13,076 nt of DNA. Source: Flavobacteriales bacterium. GTDB taxonomy: Bacteria; Bacteroidota; Bacteroidia; Flavobacteriales_D; Parvicellaceae. The notes under the pieces were generated by a model. The model was not told where the DNA came from and did not search any database. It saw only the letters and a program-made list of their open reading frames with translations. The stretch covers positions 1 to 13,076 of the forward strand of contig WFNC01000308.1 in NCBI GenBank assembly GCA_015488785.1. Reading direction: 5' to 3'. Below, piece after piece: positions 7,872 to 13,076 of this stretch (position 1 is its first letter; each line of letters begins with the position of its first letter). A program made the translations under genes and the position numbers.

Positions 7872-7927
7872 GTAGCTATTAAATTCGATTGAAATTTTGT
7901 TGTAGCCATTAATATAAACATGGCTGC
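7871..7927. repeat. Short direct and inverted repeats in the convergent gap
   Basis: TGTAGCTATTAA (7871-7882) recurs as TGTAGCCATTAA (7901-7912), a 12-bp direct repeat with one difference, 30 bp apart. The second copy also forms an imperfect inverted repeat: GTAGCCAT (7902-7909) against ATGGCTGC (7920-7927), a stem of eight with one G-T pair and a 10-nt loop. No gene, promoter or T-run is associated; the remaining gap to 8022 shows nothing further. Confidence 0.4.
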
Positions 7928-8022
7928 GACTTTGGGTAATATATAACAAATAGAAACGACTAGAACACTTAACATTCAACCTTATAAGCATCTATAAATC
8001 AAAGTCTATAATTATAAAAACA

Positions 8023-9711
8023 TTAACAAATCAATAAGTTATAAACATCCTCCCCTGTTTTTTTCTTAAATCTTTGTTTTGCTTTCTTTACCCCTTCTAC
8101 TGAGATATTCAAAATTTCTGACATAGAATTATTTGAATAGCCTAATTTTAAAAGCATTAATATTTTAGTTTCATTTTGAGATAATTTCACCCCTGCTTCA
8201 TTTATATCTTTATCAATTTTAGGGTAAATAGAATTAAATATTTTGATTATATCCATCCACTCTTTATCAGAAATGTAACTTTGATCGAAAATAGTAAAAA
8301 TAGAACTTAAAAGATTCTTATGATTTTCAGTTTCATTTTTAGAGCTTAACTCCTCTTCTAACCCTTGAATTTTCTTATTACTAATTCTTAAGTACTCTTG
8401 ATTTTTTGTTAACTCCTTTTTCTTTTTCGATAACTCCTGTTCAATCTCTAATGAAACTAGTTTTTCTTGTAATACTTTATTCTCTAATAATCGCTTTTTA
8501 TTTTTATAACTATTGATAAGATACAAAAACAGAAATACCCCTCCAAATAGAACTGCTAATAATAGCCAAGTGTACATTCTTTGCTTTTCTTTATTAACCT
8601 CCAAATCTTTAATTTTTTCTTTTTCTTTTGCTAATTCATATTTAACCTGAAACTCTTCTTCCAATTCTTTTGTTGACCTATTGTATATCGAATCTTTAAT
8701 ATTAATATACTCAGTTAAATACTCTAATGCAATTGTATCTCCATTTTTATTTAACTCATTTATTAGCAAAGACTTATAGCCTTTCAGTAAACCTTTTTTG
8801 TACTGTATAGGCTTACTCCACGCTATTGCTTGTTGCAATAAAACTTCTGTAGAATCATATTCTCCTAACCTAGAATATAATCCTCCTGCAGAAATATATG
8901 CAAAAATAGCGTTAACTGACTCTGGAAATTTTTCATCACAAACAGACAGGTACTTGTTTATATAAAGTTTTGCACTATCTAATTTAGACTCTGAAGCAAA
9001 TCCTCTTGCCAACATAAAATACTCTACAGAAACATCCGAATTACTAAATGACCCAATTTTTATTGCTTTTTGAATGTAATAACGAGAGCTATCTAATTTG
9101 TTTTCTCTGGAATATAATATACCTAAATTTAACAACAACACTTTATACATTCCCTCTCCACTCTGACGGTTATCTTCATAAGTTGGCAATATTGATTTTC
9201 CAACTTCTATTGCTCTGTCATACTTTTTTAATCCAGTATAATAGCCCATTATATACATTTTTACGTTTGCATCTAAGGTATTTTTCTTAGCCGATTTTTT
9301 AAATGTTTGAACAATCGAATCTGCCTTCAAATAAGCACTCAGTTCTAATAGAAATTTACTTTTCACACCTAAATTAAATCCTTTAGCTAGATAATAAGAT
9401 ATTTTTAGCGTGTCAGGAATCACTTCCTTTTGAATAGACGCTTCCATTTGATTAAGAAAAACTTCTGCCTTCTTGGGTTCATTTTTGAATAAATGAGACC
9501 GTACCATTCTTGAATAAAAAACACCTGCCTTAGAATCTATTTTCAACGATAAACTTTCAATTTCTTTACATAGTTTTTCTGTTTCTGACATTTCAAAAAC
9601 GTGGTCAGATTCTAGCAGGTTTATAATCGAATCAATCTTATATTGTTCATTTTGACTAATCCCTGCTAAACTTGCAAGAATAAAAATCATTATTAAAAAT
9701 ATTTTGCTCAT
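8023..9711 (-). CDS. Membrane-anchored TPR protein with LuxR-like HTH
   Basis: The 562-residue protein begins with a signal peptide (residues 1-20, ending AGISQ). An alpha-helical tetratricopeptide-like region covers about 25-345, with TPR-like pairs at about 187-220 (LLLNLGILYSRENKLDSSRYYIQKAI), 229-262 and 268-300. A single membrane span lies at about 380-399, followed by KNKKR, which places the C-terminal part in the cytoplasm. A charged coiled coil occupies about 350-378 and 405-465. The end (about 508-552) is a helix-turn-helix of LuxR/GerE type: LSQNETKILMLLKLGYSN, SEILNISVEGVKKAKQRFKKKTG. This architecture recurs in Bacteroidota as a one-component regulator that senses with extracytoplasmic repeats and binds DNA from the membrane; the signal is unknown. 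There is no kinase or receiver domain. It lies 10 nt downstream of the adenylating enzyme gene, so the pair is cotranscribed. The HTH lacks the usual TVKxH recognition-helix start and has SVEGVKKA instead. Confidence 0.88.
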   Translation of the reverse strand: MSKIFLIMIFILASLAGISQNEQYKIDSIINLLESDHVFEMSETEKLCKEIESLSLKIDSKAGVFYSRMVRSHLFKNEPKKAEVFLNQMEASIQKEVIPDTLKISYYLAKGFNLGVKSKFLLELSAYLKADSIVQTFKKSAKKNTLDANVKMYIMGYYTGLKKYDRAIEVGKSILPTYEDNRQSGEGMYKVLLLNLGILYSRENKLDSSRYYIQKAIKIGSFSNSDVSVEYFMLARGFASESKLDSAKLYINKYLSVCDEKFPESVNAIFAYISAGGLYSRLGEYDSTEVLLQQAIAWSKPIQYKKGLLKGYKSLLINELNKNGDTIALEYLTEYINIKDSIYNRSTKELEEEFQVKYELAKEKEKIKDLEVNKEKQRMYTWLLLAVLFGGVFLFLYLINSYKNKKRLLENKVLQEKLVSLEIEQELSKKKKELTKNQEYLRISNKKIQGLEEELSSKNETENHKNLLSSIFTIFDQSYISDKEWMDIIKIFNSIYPKIDKDINEAGVKLSQNETKILMLLKLGYSNNSMSEILNISVEGVKKAKQRFKKKTGEDVYNLLIC

Positions 9712-9721
9712 TTTTTTTATT

Positions 9722-10729
9722 TTAATCCTCCCCTACCAATAAATTACAACCTCTTGTATCTGAATAATCGAAACGTCCTAGTATTTCAAAAGTATCGGCT
9801 TTCTGGTTAATTTTACCTAAGTCTTGTGTTGCGATAAAACTACAACTATTTACATTTGCCAAATCTATAATATTTATTCCTCCCGATTTATTTTTAGTCT
9901 GAAAACTTAACGGATCATTTATATCTCTTATTAAAACTTTCATCCAAGGTGGCGTTTTGAACAATCCTCCTTTTTGAGAATAAGCCTGAGAAAGTAACTC
10001 TGTCATTCCATACTCGCTGTGAACAATATCGACTCCAAAACCTGTTTTCAAAACTTTGTGAAGTTCTGGTTTTGTCAATTCTTTTCGTCGCCCTTTCATA
10101 CCTCCTGTTTCCATTATCAAGAAATTGTTATTCAAATTTAAGTTTTCTTCTTCTATTAAATCCAACAGAGCATAGCTAACTCCTATCAAAAGGACTTTTC
10201 GATTTTGTTTTGCTAATTTTTGTAATAAATCTTTTGTCTCTGATAGATTATCCAAACAATATTTACTTTCTTTATTCTTAGACAATTGAATTAATTTATC
10301 GACCATATAAACCAACGAAGATTCTCCTTGTTCTAAGTAATTTGGCAAAAGTGCTAAAACGGTGTATTCTTCTATATTTCCATAAAAATGAGAAAAACCT
10401 TTTAGAAAAGAAGCTTCATAAATACTCAAATCGGTAACGAAATGTTTACTTTTTCCTGTTGAAGTTGTCCCGCTACTTTTAAATGTTTTTTCTATATTAT
10501 TATTTTCTGTAACTACTTCTAATGATTTAAAAAACTGAATTGGCAAAAATGGAATTTGCTTGTAATCTTTAATATTAGTCGGAGTACAATTAATTAATTC
10601 TAAAAACTGCTTATAAACTTTATTGTATTTTGCTTGATAATGAAATATACTTAGCGCAACTTCGTTAAAGTCTTTATCCGTTTTTATTGAGAAAATTTTT
10701 GATTTTATATGAGTTGAAAATTCAAGCAT
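9722..10729 (-). CDS. LuxE/PaaK-type acyl-protein synthetase-like enzyme
   Basis: The 335-residue protein belongs to the adenylate-forming superfamily, in the short LuxE-like branch that activates a carboxylic acid with ATP and passes the acyl group to a thiol. Visible motifs are the phosphate-binding loop FKSSGTTSTGKSK (83-95), METGGMKGRRKELT (206-219), HSEYGMTELLSQAY (237-250), PPWMKVLIRD (260-269), the ATP-ribose aspartate region TQDLG (301-305) and the hinge-like GRFDYSDTRGCNLL (318-331). The protein stops shortly after this hinge, so the mobile C-terminal domain of full acyl-CoA ligases is absent, as in LuxE. The substrate cannot be read from sequence, and no reductase or luciferase genes are nearby. 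It is the first gene of a unit with the TPR-HTH regulator, and is divergent from the lipoprotein pair with only 33 bp between start codons. Confidence 0.88.
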   Translation of the reverse strand: MLEFSTHIKSKIFSIKTDKDFNEVALSIFHYQAKYNKVYKQFLELINCTPTNIKDYKQIPFLPIQFFKSLEVVTENNNIEKTFKSSGTTSTGKSKHFVTDLSIYEASFLKGFSHFYGNIEEYTVLALLPNYLEQGESSLVYMVDKLIQLSKNKESKYCLDNLSETKDLLQKLAKQNRKVLLIGVSYALLDLIEEENLNLNNNFLIMETGGMKGRRKELTKPELHKVLKTGFGVDIVHSEYGMTELLSQAYSQKGGLFKTPPWMKVLIRDINDPLSFQTKNKSGGINIIDLANVNSCSFIATQDLGKINQKADTFEILGRFDYSDTRGCNLLVGED

Positions 10730-10742
10730 TCGATAATTATTG

Positions 10743-10757
10743 TAACTTTACTAAAGT
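10743..10757. promoter_or_regulatory. Palindrome in the divergent intergenic gap, possible operator
   Basis: ACTTTA at 10745-10750 and TAAAGT at 10752-10757 form a perfect inverted repeat around a single C, centred in the 33-bp gap between divergent genes. On the + strand TAACTTTA (10743-10750) resembles the -7 element TAnnTTTG, which would give the lipoprotein gene a very short leader; no -33 element at normal spacing was seen for that direction. The palindrome covers the putative -7 elements of both directions. It could be an operator or simply a symmetric bidirectional -7 region. Confidence 0.4.
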
Positions 10758-10781
10758 ATTATATGATTTTAAAAACAAAAA
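10751..10781 (-). promoter_or_regulatory. Putative promoter of the LuxE-like/TPR-HTH operon
   Basis: Read on the - strand, TTTTTG (10781-10776) and TACTTTAG (10758-10751) are separated by 17 nt, matching the Bacteroidota -33/-7 arrangement with one mismatch in the -7 box. The -33 part lies inside the first codons of the divergent lipoprotein gene. Transcription would begin near 10744, about 15 nt before the ATG at 10729. Confidence 0.45.
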
Positions 10782-11296
10782 TAGCATTTACTGTAACAAT
10801 CTTGTTACTTATTCTACTTTCTTCTTGTATAAAGGTAGAAACTTTTCCGCCTGAACCTGTCATAAAATTTAAAGAATTTAAAGTTTATCCAAATTCTGAC
10901 TCTGCAGCTGTTATTTTATCTTTTCAAGATGGAGATGGAGATTTGGGATTGGACATTCAAGATACTTTATCGCCTTACAACCCTGATAGTTATTTTTATT
11001 ACAATGCATACTTGGAATATTATGAATTGATGGATGGAGTTTGGGTAAAAGGAACTGCTGATCCTAGTGGGAACAATTTCCCTACAGCAGACACAATTGT
11101 TTTTAAAAATAGACTTCCTAACATTACTCCAATCGGTCAAAACAAGGCGCTTAAAGGAGACATTACTTTAACACTTGAACCTTTTTACTATAATCCAGTT
11201 TCTAATCACAGTGATTCTGTCAAATATAGAATTGTGATTATAGATAGAGCTTTAAATATTAGTAATACAATCGAAACAGAAGTAATTACTCATTAA
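10763..11296 (+). CDS. Hypothetical lipoprotein with DGDGDLG motif
   Basis: The 177-residue protein has a lipoprotein signal peptide with lipobox LSSC, giving Cys22 as the probable lipidated residue, followed by a Pro-rich segment (TFPPEP). The mature part looks like a single beta-sandwich domain. Its outstanding motif is SFQDGDGDLGLD (residues 53-64), an Asp-rich loop that recurs in small Bacteroidota lipoproteins and resembles a calcium-binding turn; that role is inference. The C-terminal part (VKYRIVIIDRALNISNTIET) has an alternating strand pattern and resembles the end of an immunoglobulin-like fold. I do not recognise a named family. It is 12 nt upstream of the GWxTD gene and almost certainly cotranscribed with it. 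Spacing to the divergent operon is only 33 bp. Confidence 0.82.
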   Translation: MILKTKIAFTVTILLLILLSSCIKVETFPPEPVIKFKEFKVYPNSDSAAVILSFQDGDGDLGLDIQDTLSPYNPDSYFYYNAYLEYYELMDGVWVKGTADPSGNNFPTADTIVFKNRLPNITPIGQNKALKGDITLTLEPFYYNPVSNHSDSVKYRIVIIDRALNISNTIETEVITH

Positions 11297-11308
11297 TATT
11301 CAAATTTT

Positions 11309-12637
11309 ATGATAATTACACGCAATAAAAATAACTCGTCTATTCGAACAAAACGATTTAGATTCAGTTTGACTAAACTATTATTCATTAGTCTTCTTCC
11401 ATTTTTGATTGTTCAATGTTCTTCTAAAAAAAATATTCCCAAGCGAAATACAATTACTGCCAAAGCAACAAAAACGAACATTCTTAATCCAGAATTAATT
11501 GTGTATAATACTTCTTTGGACAGCAGCTCCTTTTATTATAGTATTTCTTCTGAAAACACCCTTTATACTCGAAAAGATAAATTATCGGCTTATCATTCTT
11601 CTTTAAAAATTAGTTATTTACTCTATCCTTATGGAGATTCTAAAACAATTATAGACAGTGCTTCTTTTTATATAAATGATAAAGTAAGAACCAAAACATT
11701 AAAAAAACTAACCGGAAGTGTTAAATTATCAACACCAAGAAATAGAGATTATCTATTGAAAATTGTGACTAAAGATTTGAACAGAGGCGCTTTTATCGAA
11801 AAGAAAATTTACATTAATAAAACAGACTTAGACAACCATCAATATTTTTTACTGTTAAAAGATTCTTCATATACTCCTATTTATGAGACTTATATTACTG
11901 ACACAAATAATCTTATTTTATCCTCTTCAATTAATAAAAATAAAACATTATATGTAAAATATTATAATCGTGATTTTAAAATTGCGGCGCCTCCTTTTGC
12001 TTCTGTCAATACGCTACCATTTAATTACAAATCTAATCGTGTAAAGGAAATTATATTAAACGACAAAGGAACTTCAAACTTGGATGCTCCAAAAAATGGT
12101 TTTATTCAAATACAGTCCGATACTACAAATAAAAAAGGTTTAACTCTTTTTAAATTCTCCCCAAATTTTCCTCGAATTGTTAATGCCAACGGTCTTATTG
12201 ATCCACTAAGATATATTTGTTCAACAGCCGAATACAATGAATTACTGAGTAGCGATACTCCAAAAATAAGTGTTGATGAATTTTGGTTGTCTAAAGCCAG
12301 CAGCAAAGATAGAGCAAGAGAATTAATCAAGCAATATTACAACAGGGTAGAAAACGCGAACAAATACTACACTTCACATAAAGAAGGTTGGAAAACTGAC
12401 CGTGGAATGATTAGTATTATTTTTGGAAGTCCTACACTTATTCGAAGAACTCCAAATTCTGAAACATGGATTTATGGAGAAGAAAATAACTTAATTTCTT
12501 TAAACTTTATATTTAGAAAGCGAGAAAATCCCTTTAGTGCTAATGATTACAAGCTTGAACGTTCTTCTACTTACAAATCGAGTTGGTATAGAGCGGTGGA
12601 TACTTGGAGAGCTGGACGTGTTTTTTATGGGTATTGA
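11309..12637 (+). CDS. GWxTD domain lipoprotein
   Basis: The 442-residue protein begins with a long basic N-region (MIITRNKNNSSIRTKRFRF) before the hydrophobic core and the lipobox IVQC, making Cys37 the likely lipidation site; no other in-frame ATG would keep the signal. A strand-rich middle region occupies about 60-290. The C-terminal part (about 297-442) holds the GWxTD domain: EFWLSKASSKDRARELIKQY (324-343), GWKTDRGMISIIFGSP (360-375), ETWIYG (385-390), FIFRKRENPF (400-409) and a Trp/Arg-rich end (SSWYRAVDTWRAGRVFYGY). The family is widespread in Bacteroidota and some other phyla, and its biochemical role is, as far as I know, unassigned. It is the second gene after the small lipoprotein. 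No intrinsic terminator is visible after its stop; a relic of a SpoIIE-type phosphatase gene faces it 20 bp away. Confidence 0.9.
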   Translation: MIITRNKNNSSIRTKRFRFSLTKLLFISLLPFLIVQCSSKKNIPKRNTITAKATKTNILNPELIVYNTSLDSSSFYYSISSENTLYTRKDKLSAYHSSLKISYLLYPYGDSKTIIDSASFYINDKVRTKTLKKLTGSVKLSTPRNRDYLLKIVTKDLNRGAFIEKKIYINKTDLDNHQYFLLLKDSSYTPIYETYITDTNNLILSSSINKNKTLYVKYYNRDFKIAAPPFASVNTLPFNYKSNRVKEIILNDKGTSNLDAPKNGFIQIQSDTTNKKGLTLFKFSPNFPRIVNANGLIDPLRYICSTAEYNELLSSDTPKISVDEFWLSKASSKDRARELIKQYYNRVENANKYYTSHKEGWKTDRGMISIIFGSPTLIRRTPNSETWIYGEENNLISLNFIFRKRENPFSANDYKLERSSTYKSSWYRAVDTWRAGRVFYGY

Positions 12638-12657
12638 TTACGAATAATATCCTTTCA

Positions 12658-12762
12658 TTATACTCTTACCCCCATTACTGTAACATCATCTATCTGCTCT
12701 GTGTCTTTTTTCCAATCGAGGAAAGCTTCTTCCAGTACCAGATAAAAGAAGTTCTCTATTTG
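12658..12762 (-). pseudogene. C-terminal remnant of a SpoIIE/PP2C-type phosphatase
   Basis: Reading the - strand, an open segment of 34 codons ends in TAA at 12660-12658 and codes for ...EEAFLDWKKD followed by TEQIDDVTVMGVRV. This is the characteristic end of SpoIIE-family PP2C phosphatases (Mn-dependent Ser/Thr phosphatases that often act on anti-sigma or STAS-type partners): a W-K-x-D stretch, then E-Q-x-D-D-V-x-V-x-G, where the Asp pair contributes to the metal site. An in-frame TGA (12765-12763) stops the frame just upstream. The frame shifted by one base reads NRELLLS before the same point, so a one-base insertion in the GG near 12733 would join the two into RELLLSVLEEAF. Upstream of about 12780 no frame continues the phosphatase. 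The catalytic core (over 150 residues) is therefore missing, and the piece cannot be functional. It converges on the GWxTD gene. Confidence 0.65.
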
Positions 12763-12798
12763 TCAAATTTTGTTTTTTTATTCAACGCTAAACTTAAC

Positions 12799-12960
12799 TC
12801 AAAAAAAACGTAACGCTTTTACGACATCTCCTTTTAGGTAAGTTCCTATTCCTTTAGCGTTTAATGCATTTGATTTGGATTGAAGTCTAACTTTTGATAA
12901 ATGATCAGTCACTTCATCTATTTGAACTTGATTGATGATTATATTTTCATAATAAATCAT
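12799..12960 (-). CDS. Small hypothetical ORF, 53 codons
   Basis: An ORF from ATG at 12960 to TGA at 12801-12799 (- strand) encodes a 53-residue polypeptide beginning MIYYENIIINQVQ and containing NALNAKGIGTYLKGDVVKA near its end. I do not recognise a family. The mixture of hydrophobic and charged residues looks protein-like, and there is no signal peptide. It starts 30 nt downstream of, and in the same frame as, the end of the partial gene at 12991-13076. A terminator-like hairpin (12801-12823) lies inside its last codons, which is odd for a real gene but possible. It could instead be the distal part of a gene broken by the in-frame TGA at 12993-12991, or chance. It is on the same strand as the phosphatase remnant but not part of that family. 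Confidence 0.3.
   Translation of the reverse strand: MIYYENIIINQVQIDEVTDHLSKVRLQSKSNALNAKGIGTYLKGDVVKALRFF
12801..12823 (-). terminator. Terminator-like hairpin on the minus strand
   Basis: On the - strand CGTAA (12823-12819) pairs with TTACG (12813-12809) across the loop AAGCG, followed directly by eight T (12808-12801). The stem is only 5 bp, but the T-run is long and immediate. It would end transcription coming from the gene at the window's right edge. It overlaps the last codons of the 53-codon ORF. Confidence 0.4.
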
Positions 12961-12990
12961 ACTGTCTAACCGACATTCCCCACCCCTAAT

Positions 12991-13076
12991 TCATTTTTGA
13001 CTTTTTGAAGAAAAACGACCAAATATTGATGTCGTTTTCCCTTGTTTTGTAGTTTCAATTAGAAAATCACTTTTCA
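12991..13076 (-). CDS. C-terminal end of an unidentified gene (partial)
   Basis: This - strand frame is open from the right edge of the window to TGA at 12993-12991 and gives the last 27 residues of a protein, including KSDFLIETTKQGKTTS and ending GRFSSKSQK. The other two frames on this strand contain stops at the edge. The residues are basic and polar, and no family can be named from so short a piece. The 5' part lies outside the window. Because a TG-starting sequence (TGTCTAACCGACATT, forward strand from 12963) lies 21 bp past its stop, it might be the end of a transposase gene next to an insertion-sequence end, but nothing in the peptide itself shows that. Confidence 0.45.
   Translation of the reverse strand, partial: KSDFLIETTKQGKTTSIFGRFSSKSQK

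Noticed and set aside
9048..9290. 80-codon ORF on the + strand inside the TPR-HTH gene
   Set aside because: Antisense to the TPR region; Leu/Phe-rich product typical of the complement of AT-rich coding DNA.
12106..12330. 74-codon ORF on the - strand inside the GWxTD gene
   Set aside because: Antisense shadow within a gene with clear domain motifs.
12604..12813. 69-codon ORF on the + strand after the GWxTD gene
   Set aside because: Its composition is Phe/Tyr/Cys-rich with no domain, it overlaps the end of the GWxTD gene, and it lies antisense to the better supported phosphatase remnant.
13014..13038. Inverted repeat AAAACGAC / GTCGTTTT with an 11-nt spacer
   Set aside because: It falls inside the apparent coding end of the partial gene, has no T-run at the right place and no partner promoter; probably chance or coding-driven.

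Overview
The window reads as a piece of chromosome from a low-GC member of the Bacteroidota, most likely Flavobacteriales. Four signs support this: a T9SS type-B (gliding-motility-associated) C-terminal domain on a PKD/SprB-repeat surface protein; Bacteroidota-restricted families (DUF4846, GWxTD); start codons preceded by A-rich leaders rather than Shine-Dalgarno sequences; and upstream elements resembling the Bacteroidota promoter pattern (TTTG, about 19 nt, TAnnTTTG). No tRNA, rRNA, CRISPR array or complete mobile element was seen.

Layout. (1) 62-4033 (+): a two-gene unit of an exported protein with six L-x-x-L-x-x-x-G-x-x-x-W propeller-like repeats, overlapping by 29 nt an 870-residue secreted PKD/SprB protein with a T9SS sorting domain. 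(2) 4048-5090 (+): a single DUF4846 lipoprotein with its own putative promoter and a weak terminator. (3) 5196-7871 (+): the housekeeping pair rpsO (ribosomal protein S15) and pnp (polynucleotide phosphorylase), separated by a strong terminator-like hairpin and closed by a perfect bidirectional terminator. (4) 8023-10729 (-): a LuxE/PaaK-type adenylate-forming enzyme followed 10 nt later by a membrane-anchored TPR protein with a cytoplasmic LuxR-like helix-turn-helix. (5) 10763-12637 (+): a divergently transcribed pair of lipoproteins, the second with the GWxTD motif. The 33-bp divergent gap holds a perfect 13-bp palindrome lying over the putative -7 elements of both directions. (6) 12638-13076 (-): an unsettled end. 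It holds a vestigial C-terminal scrap of a SpoIIE/PP2C-type phosphatase, a 53-codon ORF ending in a terminator-like hairpin, and the C-terminal end of an unidentified gene that enters from beyond the window.

Functionally this is mostly core genome (mRNA decay and translation) with cell-surface and lipoprotein genes. I do not see a convincing new multi-gene system. The observations most worth checking are the papain/CHAP-like Cys-His-Gln arrangement in the DUF4846 protein, the decayed SpoIIE locus and its possible mobile-element neighbour, the divergent palindrome beside a membrane-bound regulator, and the hairpin at the 5' end of the rpsO message.
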